Of a DNA stretch of 64,000 nt, positions 1 to 8,358 are shown piece after piece. The translations under genes and the position numbers were made by a program. This DNA is from Paenibacillus durus ATCC 35681 (GTDB lineage: Bacteria > Bacillota > Bacilli > Paenibacillales > Paenibacillaceae), in the NCBI RefSeq assembly GCF_000993825.1, contig NZ_CP011114.1:1178001-1242000 (forward strand). The letters run 5' to 3'. The notes below the pieces were generated by a model that saw only the letters and a list, made by a program, of their open reading frames with translations, was not told where the DNA came from and did no database searches. Numbering within the stretch: the first letter of the stretch is position 1; each line of letters begins with the position of its first letter.

Positions 1-710
1 TACGGATGAATCTCGTCTTTTACCAGATTGGAGGGATAGCCGGAGCCGTCCTCGCGTTCATGATGCTGAAGAGCAACGAGTGCCGTGCTGTGGTCGCTCA
101 TGGAGTTGCGGATGATCTCGTAACCATATGTAGTATGCCGCTGGATTTCCTGAAATTCCTCCGGAGAGAGCTTACCGGGCTTCTTCAGAATGTCTGCCGG
201 AATGCGGCATTTGCCGATATCGAGCAAATAGCCTGCCCGCGAAATTTCGTAGCATTCCTTCTTGGAATAGCCAAGCCATAAAGCAATATAATAAGTTAGC
301 ATACCGACCTGAAGAGAATGGATGTAAGTATAATCGTCATCACGATCCAGCAGAAGGAGCAGAGAAACGACATCTTTATTCTGATCGAGCGAATTCAGCA
401 GAGGGTTCAGGATATCGTCAACCATGGTCTGGTTGAAGCTTCCTTTGGTCAGCGCCTCCAGATAGAGGGATTCAAAGCCTTCTATGGTTTGGTCGAATTG
501 CGTAGTTACCGACTGAATAACAGACGGGGCCGAGGGGGTCAACTGTGCGGGACCTTCAATGTCAACATAGTCCACGCCATGCAGCAAAAGCTTATTAATG
601 TCATCTTCCCGGAGCTGAGCTCCTTTGGACAATATAAGAATGCCCCGGTTGCTAAAGGTATCTTCCTTCAGGAGATCACCGGGCTTTAAATCCGTGATGT
701 GCACTTTCAA
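1..710 (-). CDS. HD-GYP domain protein with degenerate HD motif (3' end outside window)
   Basis: HD-GYP proteins are usually cyclic di-GMP phosphodiesterases. I start it at a TTG (708-710, read on the minus strand), preceded by an AGAGGTGG-like ribosome binding site; the C-terminus runs off the left edge. After an N-terminal region of about 120 residues, the HD-GYP core shows YIHSLQVGM, then LLDIGKCRIP, and finally HHEREDGSGYP. The last motif is intact. In the second, the histidine of HDIGK is replaced by leucine, so one metal ligand is missing. The related protein at 4330-5406 has the normal HDIGK. The family assignment is firm. Loss of hydrolase activity is inference; it may act as a c-di-GMP sensor or scaffold. 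Confidence 0.85.
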   Translation of the reverse strand, partial: MKVHITDLKPGDLLKEDTFSNRGILILSKGAQLREDDINKLLLHGVDYVDIEGPAQLTPSAPSVIQSVTTQFDQTIEGFESLYLEALTKGSFNQTMVDDILNPLLNSLDQNKDVVSLLLLLDRDDDYTYIHSLQVGMLTYYIALWLGYSKKECYEISRAGYLLDIGKCRIPADILKKPGKLSPEEFQEIQRHTTYGYEIIRNSMSDHSTALVALQHHEREDGSGYPSNLVKDEIHP

Positions 711-740
711 ATCCTATGCCACCTCTACCTGTTATTATTT

Positions 741-858
741 AAAAATATAAGAATGTATTAGCAGCACGCTTATACATGTTCTTCTATTTCTGCGAGAAAC
801 GGATACAGCCTCTAAATGAAGTTGCAGCCGTTCTTTCTTGAGCATAACAAGAAAAGGT
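741..858. repeat. Dispersed intergenic repeat, copy A
   Basis: This lies between two minus-strand genes. It carries the family hallmarks in diverged form: an AAAATATAAG left arm, a CACGCTTAT inner arm, TATTTCTGCGAGAAACGG, then GCAGCCGTTCTTTCTTG about 40 bases later. The same ordered blocks recur at 3195-3331 and 33041-33138, with shorter copies at 20615-20672 and 34951-34977. The GAGAAACG and CGTTTCTT blocks are complementary and could close a hairpin. Confidence 0.6.
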
Positions 859-875
859 GAATTTCACAATGAAAA

Positions 876-1598
876 TCATTGGGAAATTATAGGCCAATTG
901 TCACGATAAGCCTTGTCGGCGCCCTTCCATTCCTCAGACGAAGCGCCTATGTCTTTTTTCCATATTGGAACCATACGTTTCAGCTCTTCGATCGCGAAGC
1001 GGCTTGCTTCATAGCAGGCGTCGCGATGCGGGGTGGAAACGGCGATGACAACACTGGCTTCCTTCAATCCAACATGTCCGATCCGATGAGAAATGGCGCA
1101 GCGCGCCTGCCAGCGTTCCATAACCTCACGGCCGATTTCCTCAAACTTGGAGAGAGCCATCGGAACATAAGCCTCGTAGTGAAGAGCCTCTGTCCGCTCG
1201 TCTCCGGTTATTTCCCGTGTTGTCCCGACAAAGACAAGCGAAGCGCCATGATCTTTGTCCAGCACTTTATCCAGGATGTCCTCCGTACGGAGCGGCTGCT
1301 CCGTTACGGTATACAATCCATTCTCGCTGCTGCCCTCCTCAGGGGCAGGCTCCCCCCCGGAAACCGGAGGGATAAGCGCCACTTCAGAGGAACCAGAGAT
1401 AACCGTGTCTTCCGGAGCATATTCGCGATCAATGGCAACCATGGAAACGCTGATCTGACCGGCGGCTTCGGGATAGGAAGCGGACAGCAGCTCCTTGAGT
1501 GTACCGGCAGTTACCTGAGGCTCGGCTACGTGGAAATCCAGGACCTGGGAGCCGATCGCTTCGGCCAGCCCCGCGAAAAGACGAATTGAAATTTGCAT
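876..1598 (-). CDS. moaD/moaE: Fused MoaD-MoaE molybdopterin synthase
   Basis: Molybdopterin synthase adds two sulfurs to precursor Z in molybdenum cofactor synthesis. It is normally made of MoaD (a ubiquitin-like sulfur carrier) and MoaE (the catalytic subunit). Here both are one chain. Residues 1-80 are MoaD-like and end in PPVSGGEP, which contains the MoaD Gly-Gly. After a short acidic linker, residues 110-240 are MoaE-like, with HRDACYEASRFAIEELK and the PIWKKD lysine motif. The start is ATG 1598 because GAGGTGA sits 8 bases upstream; a longer reading from 1643 has no ribosome binding site. The Gly-Gly is internal, so it can only be thiocarboxylated after cleavage, as is known for mycobacterial MoaX. 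No other moa or moe genes are in the window. Confidence 0.93.
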   Translation of the reverse strand: MQISIRLFAGLAEAIGSQVLDFHVAEPQVTAGTLKELLSASYPEAAGQISVSMVAIDREYAPEDTVISGSSEVALIPPVSGGEPAPEEGSSENGLYTVTEQPLRTEDILDKVLDKDHGASLVFVGTTREITGDERTEALHYEAYVPMALSKFEEIGREVMERWQARCAISHRIGHVGLKEASVVIAVSTPHRDACYEASRFAIEELKRMVPIWKKDIGASSEEWKGADKAYRDNWPIISQ

Positions 1599-1633
1599 GT
1601 TGGGTTCACCTCGTAAATGATCGTAATGACTAC

Positions 1634-1642
1634 AATATACCA
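1634..1642 (-). promoter_or_regulatory. Extended -10 promoter for moaD/moaE
   Basis: On the minus strand the sequence TGGTATATT lies about 36 bases before the start codon. It fits an extended -10 element (TGnTATATT). No good -35 is visible. Confidence 0.4.
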
Positions 1643-1734
1643 TATTGGCATTGAAAATGTTATGCTAGGCTCTAAAGACATACTGCCTGCCGCCTCTTAT
1701 GAGGGCGGCTATAAAGCCGGAAGGAGCTTGGACG

Positions 1735-3174
1735 ATGAGGCCTGAAACAGAGCGACTTACGATTCTTCATACCAACGATATTCACAGCCACTTCGAAATG
1801 ATGAGCCCGCTCGCAGCCGCTATCACTAGGCAGAGAACAGAAGCTCAAGACGGCATCGTACTGCTCTTTGATATTGGCGATCATATGGACAGGGCCGACG
1901 CGGCAACCGAAGGAACGATGGGCCAGGCGAATATCGATATGATCAACCTTACAGGCTATGACGCCGTTACGATCGGGAACAATGAAGGCCTGACGTTTTC
2001 AAAAGAGATTCTGACAGGCGTCTTTGCCGGCATCCAGTGTCCGGTCGTATGCTGCAATTTGGTAGAGACGGCAACCGGCAATCCCCCGCTTTGGATGAAG
2101 CGCCACACGATTCTGGAAAGAGAGGGGGTTAGGATCGGAGTTACGGGAGCAACCGCGCCCTTTGCCCCGTTCTATTCGCTGCTCGGTTGGGATGCGCTGG
2201 AGCCGGAAGAATGTCTCCGGGAAGAGTGCCGGCTGCTCACGCCTCAGGTGGATGTTCTAATTATCCTTTCCCATCTGGGCCTGCCGGTTGACAAGCTGCT
2301 TGCGGAGCGATTGGACGGCGTCCACGCCATTCTGGGCGGACATACCCATCATGTGCTGGAGCAGCCGCTGATCATTGGCGGTACGGCCGTATGCGGCGCA
2401 GGTAAATTCGGGCGATACCTGGGACGGCTAGTATTCGAACGCGGCGAAGAGAATGGGCTTTTCCGGTATGTAACGGGTGAGAGCTTCCCCGTCAATCCCT
2501 CGCTCTCCGAATCCGCGGTTTCCGATGCGGCCATGCTCCATTTGGAACGCGGAAATGAAGCATTGAGCGAGACGGTCGCCATTACCGACCGGAGCCTCGC
2601 GCTTGATATCAGTGGAGAATCGCCCTTTGCCAATCTGCTGGCGCAGTCGGTGAGACGTTTCACGGGGACTGCGTTCTCGCTGGTAAATGCCGGTCAACTG
2701 CTCGGACCGCTTCCTAAGGGGGAGATTACGGCAGGTATGCTGCATGCGCTTTGTCCTTCCCCGATTAATCCGTGCGTTATGCGGCTGTCCGGCAGAGATA
2801 TCCGCATCGCGCTGAAGCAGAGTCTGGCCGCCGAGTTCCGTGAGAAGGTCATTTACGGTTACGGCTTCCGGGGAGAACGGCTCGGCGGTCTGGCGGTGGA
2901 CGGAATAAAAATACTGTACGATCCCCGAGCGATGCCGTATGATAAAAATATTGCAGTTTTTGTCGACGGACAGCCGCTTGAGGACACCAGGGAGTATTCC
3001 GTCGGAACGATCGATATGTTCACTTTTCGTACGGGATATGAGTCAATAGGCAATGGACAGGACGTTCTGTTCCTGCTGCCTCATTTCCTGCGGGACCTGC
3101 TGCGGATGGAATTGCAGCGTCCGGGAAGTCTGGACGAGTGCGCGCAAGCCCGCTGGGAACCGATAATTCTCTAG
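1735..3174 (+). CDS. YunD-like bifunctional metallophosphatase/5'-nucleotidase
   Basis: This is a metallophosphoesterase of the UshA/YunD family, expected to hydrolyse nucleotides or related phosphoesters. Metal-binding motifs run in the usual order: HTNDIHSH near residue 13, GDHMD, GNNEGL, SHLGLP and GGHTHH. A C-terminal 5'-nucleotidase domain follows from about residue 270. I chose ATG 1735 over the ATG at 1699 because AAGGAG lies 8-10 bases before it. At 479 residues it is close to Bacillus YunD. No signal peptide is visible, so it is probably cytoplasmic. A GC-rich hairpin (1689-1709) lies in the 5' leader. The physiological substrate cannot be told from sequence. Confidence 0.88.
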   Translation: MRPETERLTILHTNDIHSHFEMMSPLAAAITRQRTEAQDGIVLLFDIGDHMDRADAATEGTMGQANIDMINLTGYDAVTIGNNEGLTFSKEILTGVFAGIQCPVVCCNLVETATGNPPLWMKRHTILEREGVRIGVTGATAPFAPFYSLLGWDALEPEECLREECRLLTPQVDVLIILSHLGLPVDKLLAERLDGVHAILGGHTHHVLEQPLIIGGTAVCGAGKFGRYLGRLVFERGEENGLFRYVTGESFPVNPSLSESAVSDAAMLHLERGNEALSETVAITDRSLALDISGESPFANLLAQSVRRFTGTAFSLVNAGQLLGPLPKGEITAGMLHALCPSPINPCVMRLSGRDIRIALKQSLAAEFREKVIYGYGFRGERLGGLAVDGIKILYDPRAMPYDKNIAVFVDGQPLEDTREYSVGTIDMFTFRTGYESIGNGQDVLFLLPHFLRDLLRMELQRPGSLDECAQARWEPIIL

Positions 3175-3194
3175 CGGAGCGCCAGGTTTTTTTC

Positions 3195-3331
3195 AAAATA
3201 TAAGAAAGTATAAGCTTCGCGCTTATCATTTGCCTTATATTTCTACGAGAAACGATACCTAAAAGCGATACTCGTATCGCTACTTCGGAAGCTTAAGCTG
3301 CTAACAGGACGGCGCAGCCGTTTCTTCTTGT
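3195..3331. repeat. Dispersed intergenic repeat, copy B (most complete)
   Basis: This is the best preserved copy. It shows AAAATATAAG, an inner stem ATAAGC-TTCGC-GCTTAT, the closing arm CCTTATATTT, then ACGAGAAACG, a variable middle with its own palindrome (GCGATACTCGTATCGC), and finally GGACGGCGCAGCCGTTTCTT. The first half folds as nested stems, and GAGAAACG can pair with CGTTTCTT. It sits between the stop of the metallophosphatase and uppP. Confidence 0.75.
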
Positions 3332-3366
3332 TTACTCAAAATCGCAGAACTGTTTAGGAGGCCAAT

Positions 3367-4191
3367 ATGGACACGATTACAGCCATTATTCTAGCCATTG
3401 TTGAAGGGATTACCGAATTTATTCCTGTTTCCTCTACCGGCCACATGATTCTGACCTCACGGCTGCTTCAATTTAACGAACAGAGTGATTTGATGAAGAC
3501 GTTTGAAATTGTCATTCAACTGGGGGCGATTCTCGCCATCGCGCTCGTCTACCGTCGCCGCATACTCGATCTGCTGGGAATCGGCCGCAAAAGGGATGGA
3601 GGGGGCGTTATGCCCCGCTCGCGGCTTAACCTCATCCATGTCATTTTAGGCATCGTTCCTGCGCTGGCCGTGGCTTTTTTCGCCCGAGATTTTATCAAGA
3701 GCCTGTTTGGAGCCAGTACGGTGCTGTGGGCGCTTGTCGCAGGCGGGATTCTGATGATCATTGCCGAATGGGTCAACAAGCGCAAAATTCGGGTCACCGC
3801 GGAAGAAATGGACGACATATCCTACGGACAGGCCCTGGCGATCGGACTGTATCAGATTATTTCCGTGCTGTGGCCTGGCTTCTCGCGGTCCGGCTCGACG
3901 ATCTCTGGCGGTATGCTGACCGGCGTCAGCTATAAGGCTTCGGCCGACTTCTCTTTTTTGATCGCCATTCCAATCATGTGCGCTGCTTCAGGGTATGAAC
4001 TGCTCGATTCGTATAAGGAGATTACCGGCGATATGATTGGAATCTTTGCGATCGGATTTCTGGTTTCGTTCGTTGTAGCTTACGTCGTCGTTATTTTGTT
4101 CATGCGTCTGATTCAAAAAATCCGGCTCACCCATTTTGCCATCTACCGCTTTGTACTGGCCGCCTGTTTCTGGCTGTTCGTAATGCGCTGA
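3367..4191 (+). CDS. uppP: Undecaprenyl-diphosphatase UppP (BacA)
   Basis: UppP dephosphorylates undecaprenyl pyrophosphate outside the membrane and so recycles the lipid carrier for wall synthesis; it also gives bacitracin tolerance. The protein has 274 residues and several hydrophobic helices. It contains the two family signatures: EGITEFIPVSSTGHM near the N-terminus (glutamate-rich active-site motif) and PGFSRSGSTISGG near residue 170 (PGxSRSxxT). TTTAGGAGG precedes the ATG by 6 bases. It stands alone, with no co-transcribed neighbour. Confidence 0.97.
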   Translation: MDTITAIILAIVEGITEFIPVSSTGHMILTSRLLQFNEQSDLMKTFEIVIQLGAILAIALVYRRRILDLLGIGRKRDGGGVMPRSRLNLIHVILGIVPALAVAFFARDFIKSLFGASTVLWALVAGGILMIIAEWVNKRKIRVTAEEMDDISYGQALAIGLYQIISVLWPGFSRSGSTISGGMLTGVSYKASADFSFLIAIPIMCAASGYELLDSYKEITGDMIGIFAIGFLVSFVVAYVVVILFMRLIQKIRLTHFAIYRFVLAACFWLFVMR

Positions 4192-4329
4192 TATCTACTG
4201 CCGCGGCGACGTTATAACAATGGATAATTGACTCGCTTGCTGTATGCAGCAGTAACGGTATAGATATTGGAATGATCATAAATTTATAGCAAGGCACCCA
4301 ATTACCGTTTAAGGCAGGAGTGAGCCAAG

Positions 4330-5406
4330 TTGCGTTTGGTACCGATCAACCGGCTTCAAGAGGGGATGAGGCTGGGCAGAAAAATATACAACGATGAAGG
4401 ACTGGTGCTGCTCTCGGACGGTGTGGTGCTGAACAGTTCGCTCATTAGCCGCTTGTCCAAGATAGATATCGGCTATGTATATATTCATGATGCGCTGACG
4501 GAAGATGTGGAAATTCCGAATATGCTTCAGGACGATACTCGTAATCAGGCGCTGAAGACAATACGCACTCAGTTTCAGGAAATGTCGAGCTCTTCCGGCA
4601 TTACGAAAGGCTTTTATCATCTGGATAAAAAATTCTCGAAAATTATGGATTCCATTCTTGACGATATGTCCGGACAGGAAGATCCGATGATTATGCTGCA
4701 CGACATGCACACTACCGACAATTACCTGTATACCCACTCACTGAACGTATGCCTTTATACCCTGGTGCTCGGAATTGCTCACGGCTACAGCCGCAGCGAA
4801 TTAACAATGCTCGGCCTGGGCTCTCTGCTCCATGATATTGGCAAGACGCAGATCCCGGTCAAAATCGTCCAAAAACCGGGCATGCTAAACGATGAGGAAT
4901 TTCGGCACATGCAGGCGCACACCGAGATCGGATTCAAGATTCTAAAGGACGAGCCGAACATTCCCCTGATTGTCGCCCATTGCGCATTGCAGCATCATGA
5001 GCGGATTAACGGGTCCGGCTATCCGCGCGGCCTTCTCGGCCCTGAGATTCACGAATACGCCAAATGGATCGGCGTGGCCGATTCCTATGACGCCATGACC
5101 TCCAGCCGTGTCTATAAAAAGGCCATGCTGCCGCACCAGGCGGTAGAGGCGCTTTATGTCGGTTCGGGTACGCTATACGAGCAGCCGCAGCTGGAGATTT
5201 TTCGTGACCGTGTGGCGATTTACCCGATTGGCTTGGGTGTCAAACTCAGCACCGGGGAGTCCGGAGTGGTCGTCAAGATCGACCCGAGTCTTCCCCACAG
5301 ACCCGTTGTAAGGGTCGTTGAAGGCCCGGAGAGAGAGAAGATCGCTCCTTATGAACTCGATCTGCGCCAGACCCTGTCCGTAATCATTTCCAGCGTGGTG
5401 GAATAG
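4330..5406 (+). CDS. HD-GYP domain protein (probable cyclic di-GMP phosphodiesterase)
   Basis: This 358-residue protein has a full HD-GYP domain. THSLNVCLYT is at about 135-145, followed by LHDIGKTQIP with H168-D169, HTEIGF, and HHERINGSGYP. All expected metal ligands appear to be present, unlike the paralogue at 1-710. The first 120 residues (starting MRLVPINRLQEGMRLGR) are the family's N-terminal region, with no membrane helix. The start is TTG 4330 after GGCAGGAG. A possible promoter (TTGCTG, 16 bases, TATAGA) lies in 4240-4270. It probably hydrolyses c-di-GMP; the input signal is unknown. Confidence 0.93.
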   Translation: MRLVPINRLQEGMRLGRKIYNDEGLVLLSDGVVLNSSLISRLSKIDIGYVYIHDALTEDVEIPNMLQDDTRNQALKTIRTQFQEMSSSSGITKGFYHLDKKFSKIMDSILDDMSGQEDPMIMLHDMHTTDNYLYTHSLNVCLYTLVLGIAHGYSRSELTMLGLGSLLHDIGKTQIPVKIVQKPGMLNDEEFRHMQAHTEIGFKILKDEPNIPLIVAHCALQHHERINGSGYPRGLLGPEIHEYAKWIGVADSYDAMTSSRVYKKAMLPHQAVEALYVGSGTLYEQPQLEIFRDRVAIYPIGLGVKLSTGESGVVVKIDPSLPHRPVVRVVEGPEREKIAPYELDLRQTLSVIISSVVE

Positions 5407-5602
5407 TGACGGATACTTGAAAAAGCAGTCGCCGAGAGTCTTATGTGGAGCCGGGCCGCCATGCAGCGGGAACGGGGAAGAAGGCGCCTCCAGCCGGAGA
5501 GGCTTTCGCTCTCGTCTTTCGCTGCATTCTGTTTTTTGACCGGTCCGGCCTCTGCGAAACGGGCTCAAAGTTGCGGGGAGATGCGGTTTTTTTTAGAGTT
5601 CA

Positions 5603-5611
5603 TGGTATGAT
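5603..5611 (+). promoter_or_regulatory. Extended -10 promoter for the yfkAB-like gene
   Basis: TGGTATGAT fits TGnTATGAT and lies about 38 bases before the start codon. No convincing -35 is present. Confidence 0.4.
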
Positions 5612-5648
5612 ATAGGGTAAGACGGAATTTCTGAAGGAGTTACTATAC

Positions 5649-6785
5649 ATGAATAGGTTTCAACCGCCAGCCTCAATTACCAAGGAATTATCGCCCAGTT
5701 ACGATCCCTGGGATCCGATCTCCTCTCTGCAAAGGTACGGTAAGCATATGCTCACCAGTGTGGAAATGACGGTGACGAATCTGTGCAATATGCGCTGCGA
5801 GCACTGTGCGGTCGGCGACAGTCTGACGACACGGGAAGGCGAGATGCTGCCGCTTGAGAACATGCTGAACCGCCTGGAGCAAGTGGAGCATTTGGAGACG
5901 ATCAGCATTACCGGCGGAGAACCGATGTTCCGCGCGGATACGGTGGACAATATCATCGTGCCGCTGCTCAAATATGCGAAGGAGCGGGGGCTGCGTTCAC
6001 AGATTAATTCGAATCTGACGATGCCGTATTTCCGGTATGAGAAGCTGCTTCCTTATCTTGACGTTATGCATATCTCGTTCAACTATGTGAACGGCGACGA
6101 TTTTCATGAGGTAGGTTTCGCGGGGAGCGACCATTCCGTGGCAAAAGAGACCGCTTATCGCCTATATGACACAATGCTGGAGAATGCGCAGCGGCTTAGC
6201 CGGGAGGGCATGTTCATTTCGGCGGAATCCATGATCAACTACCGGACACACGGCAAGCTGCCGGAAATTCACCGGCTGATCGGAGAAATGGGCTGCTGCA
6301 GGCATGAAGTTCATCCGATGTACGCCTCCAATTTCGCGTCTTCGCTTCCGGTTCTGCCGCTGAAGGAGACTGGCGCCGCCATCCATTCCCTGCTTGACCG
6401 CCGGAATCCTGAGATGTGGATGCTGTTTGGGACACTGCCTTTTTTTGCATGCAGCATCTTGGAGGAGGACCACGAGCTGCTGCGTCGGCTGAAGTCCGAG
6501 AAGAACGTAACGGTACGAAATGATCCGGACGGCCGCAATCGAGTCAATGTCAACATGTTTTCCGGTGACGTGTTCGTTACGGATTTTGCCGACATACCCG
6601 CATTCGGGAATATCGCCGAGAGTAGACTGGATGATATTTTTGCAAAATGGCAAAATGAGCATCCGCTTAATCAAATGGTTAACTGCCACTGCGCCAATGC
6701 CGGCTGCTGCGGCCCCAATCTGTTGGTGAAAGAAATGTACTACCCGGATATTAATTTTAAATCGAGGAAAGCGATCAATTTGTAG
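5649..6785 (+). CDS. yfkAB: YfkAB-type radical SAM protein with CxCxxxxC motif
   Basis: Radical SAM enzymes reduce S-adenosylmethionine with a [4Fe-4S] cluster to make a 5'-deoxyadenosyl radical. The cluster motif is CNMRCEHC (C46, C50, C53; CxxxCxxC), and SITGGEP follows as the SAM-binding motif. Near the C-terminus CHCANAGC (C346, C348, C353) matches the CxCxxxxC signature that names the YfkAB subfamily and probably holds an auxiliary cluster. The length is 378 residues, the RBS is GAAGGAG, and the start is ATG. In Bacillus the reaction is not known. No peptide precursor gene is seen beside it. Confidence 0.9.
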   Translation: MNRFQPPASITKELSPSYDPWDPISSLQRYGKHMLTSVEMTVTNLCNMRCEHCAVGDSLTTREGEMLPLENMLNRLEQVEHLETISITGGEPMFRADTVDNIIVPLLKYAKERGLRSQINSNLTMPYFRYEKLLPYLDVMHISFNYVNGDDFHEVGFAGSDHSVAKETAYRLYDTMLENAQRLSREGMFISAESMINYRTHGKLPEIHRLIGEMGCCRHEVHPMYASNFASSLPVLPLKETGAAIHSLLDRRNPEMWMLFGTLPFFACSILEEDHELLRRLKSEKNVTVRNDPDGRNRVNVNMFSGDVFVTDFADIPAFGNIAESRLDDIFAKWQNEHPLNQMVNCHCANAGCCGPNLLVKEMYYPDINFKSRKAINL

Positions 6786-6803
6786 AAATGGGGCGTTGTT
6801 ATC

Positions 6804-8162
6804 GTGCATACGGAATTTGAGATAGGAAGTTTAGTACTTAACCTTCTGCTAGTTCTGGTGCTCGTCTTTTTTAACGGTGTCTTTGTGGCAGCGGAATTCT
6901 CGCTCGTGAAGGTTCGCCAATCCCGGCTGACGCAGCTTCAAACCGAGGGCAACAAACTGGCGGGTTATGCGCTTAAAGTCAACCGTCAGCTTGACGCTTA
7001 TCTGTCCGCTACCCAGCTTGGCATTACATTGGCCTCGCTTGGTCTTGGCTGGGTAGGGGAGCCGGCCATTTCGGAGCTGCTTGTGGAGCCGCTGATGTTC
7101 AAGCTGGGGGTCACGGACCATACCTTTATTTCGACCGTATCGGTTGTCATCGGCTTCTGCATCATCACCTTCTTACATATAGTGCTGGGCGAGCTTGCGC
7201 CCAAATCCCTCGCGATCCAGAAGACAGAGGGCTCCGCGCTGCTGCTTTCAGCTCCATTGATTTTCTTTTACAAGCTGTTCTTCCCGGTTATCTGGGTACT
7301 GAACGCGTCGGCGAACTGGCTGCTGCGGCTTGTCGGCGTAGAGCCGGTCAGCGAAGCGGAGGCCGCTCACTCCGAGGAGGAGATCCGCATTCTGATGAAT
7401 CAGAGCGCGAAGAGCGGCGTGATCGATAAAGACGAAATGAAGCTGATGGACAATTTATTTGAGTTCTCCGACCGTCTGGCCCGCGAGGTGATGCTTCCCC
7501 GGACAGACATGGACTGCCTATACACGAACCTGTCCGTGGATGATAACATGCGGATCGTCTCGGAGACCAAGCATTCCCGCTATCCCGTGGCATTTGAGGA
7601 CAAGGACCGGATTATCGGCTTTGTGCATATTACCGATTTTCTGCTTGCTTCCCGGGAGCAGCAGGGCGATCTGGCGACTCTGGTCCGTCCGATCCTGAAT
7701 GTGCCGGAATCGATCGAAATCAGCCATGCGCTGAGGCTGATGCAGAAGAATCATTCCCAGATGACGCTTGTCGTGGACGAATACGGCGGTACCGCAGGTC
7801 TGCTTACTGCGGAGGAAATAATCGAAGAAATCGTCGGCGATCTGCATGACGAGTTCGAAGATGAGCGTCCCGACGTGGAATATAAGGAAGAAGGCTACAT
7901 CTCGGTCGACGGCCGGATGCTGATAGAGGATGTTAATGACCTCATAGGCATCCAGATCGAGGATGACGAAGTCGATTCGATTGGCGGCTGGCTGTTCAAG
8001 GAACTCGAAGGAAACCCGGCCAAAGGAAAACGCAAAGTTGTTGATCATGTTATCTTCGAGGTCGAGGAATCCACCCGGCTCAGGATTACCCGGATCAATA
8101 TTCACCGGGAGGCTGCGCCTCTTGAAGAAGAGCCGGCCGAAGCTCAGACTGAGAACGAATAA
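6804..8162 (+). CDS. CNNM/CBS/CorC_HlyC family membrane protein (hemolysin-like, possible Mg2+ exporter)
   Basis: This is a 452-residue protein of the family that includes MpfA/YhdP and YqhB; some members export Mg2+. An N-terminal DUF21/CNNM region (about 1-195) has four hydrophobic stretches, beginning LVLNLLLVLVLVFFNGVFVA. A CBS pair (about 205-340) contains MLPRTDMDCL and VVDEYGGTAGLLT. A C-terminal CorC_HlyC transporter-associated domain follows (about 350-435). The start is GTG 6804, 18 bases after the yfkAB stop, so the two are probably co-transcribed. A strong terminator follows. The substrate is inferred only from the family. Confidence 0.92.
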   Translation: MHTEFEIGSLVLNLLLVLVLVFFNGVFVAAEFSLVKVRQSRLTQLQTEGNKLAGYALKVNRQLDAYLSATQLGITLASLGLGWVGEPAISELLVEPLMFKLGVTDHTFISTVSVVIGFCIITFLHIVLGELAPKSLAIQKTEGSALLLSAPLIFFYKLFFPVIWVLNASANWLLRLVGVEPVSEAEAAHSEEEIRILMNQSAKSGVIDKDEMKLMDNLFEFSDRLAREVMLPRTDMDCLYTNLSVDDNMRIVSETKHSRYPVAFEDKDRIIGFVHITDFLLASREQQGDLATLVRPILNVPESIEISHALRLMQKNHSQMTLVVDEYGGTAGLLTAEEIIEEIVGDLHDEFEDERPDVEYKEEGYISVDGRMLIEDVNDLIGIQIEDDEVDSIGGWLFKELEGNPAKGKRKVVDHVIFEVEESTRLRITRINIHREAAPLEEEPAEAQTENE

Positions 8163-8202
8163 TGAAATGAAGCGCATCCTGCATATTCATACTCCCGCAA
8201 GA

Positions 8203-8246
8203 CTCGCCCCGCGCTAAAATGGCGCTTTTTACGGGGCGGGTTTTTT
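8203..8246 (+). terminator. Rho-independent terminator after the CNNM/CBS gene
   Basis: CTCGCCCCG pairs with CGGGGCGGG, followed by TTTTTT. Confidence 0.85.
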
Positions 8247-8358
8247 AATTTTCCAGAAAAACGTCTTATTGGCGCACGGACCTCATAAATTAGTTACGAA
8301 GATATTCCCGTGTGGCTTAGCTTTACAAGCCAGGAAGAAAGCGAAGGAGGAATAACCG

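Noticed and set aside
879..1589. 236-residue open frame on the plus strand
   Set aside because: It is the reverse shadow of moaD/moaE, has no ribosome binding site and resembles no family.
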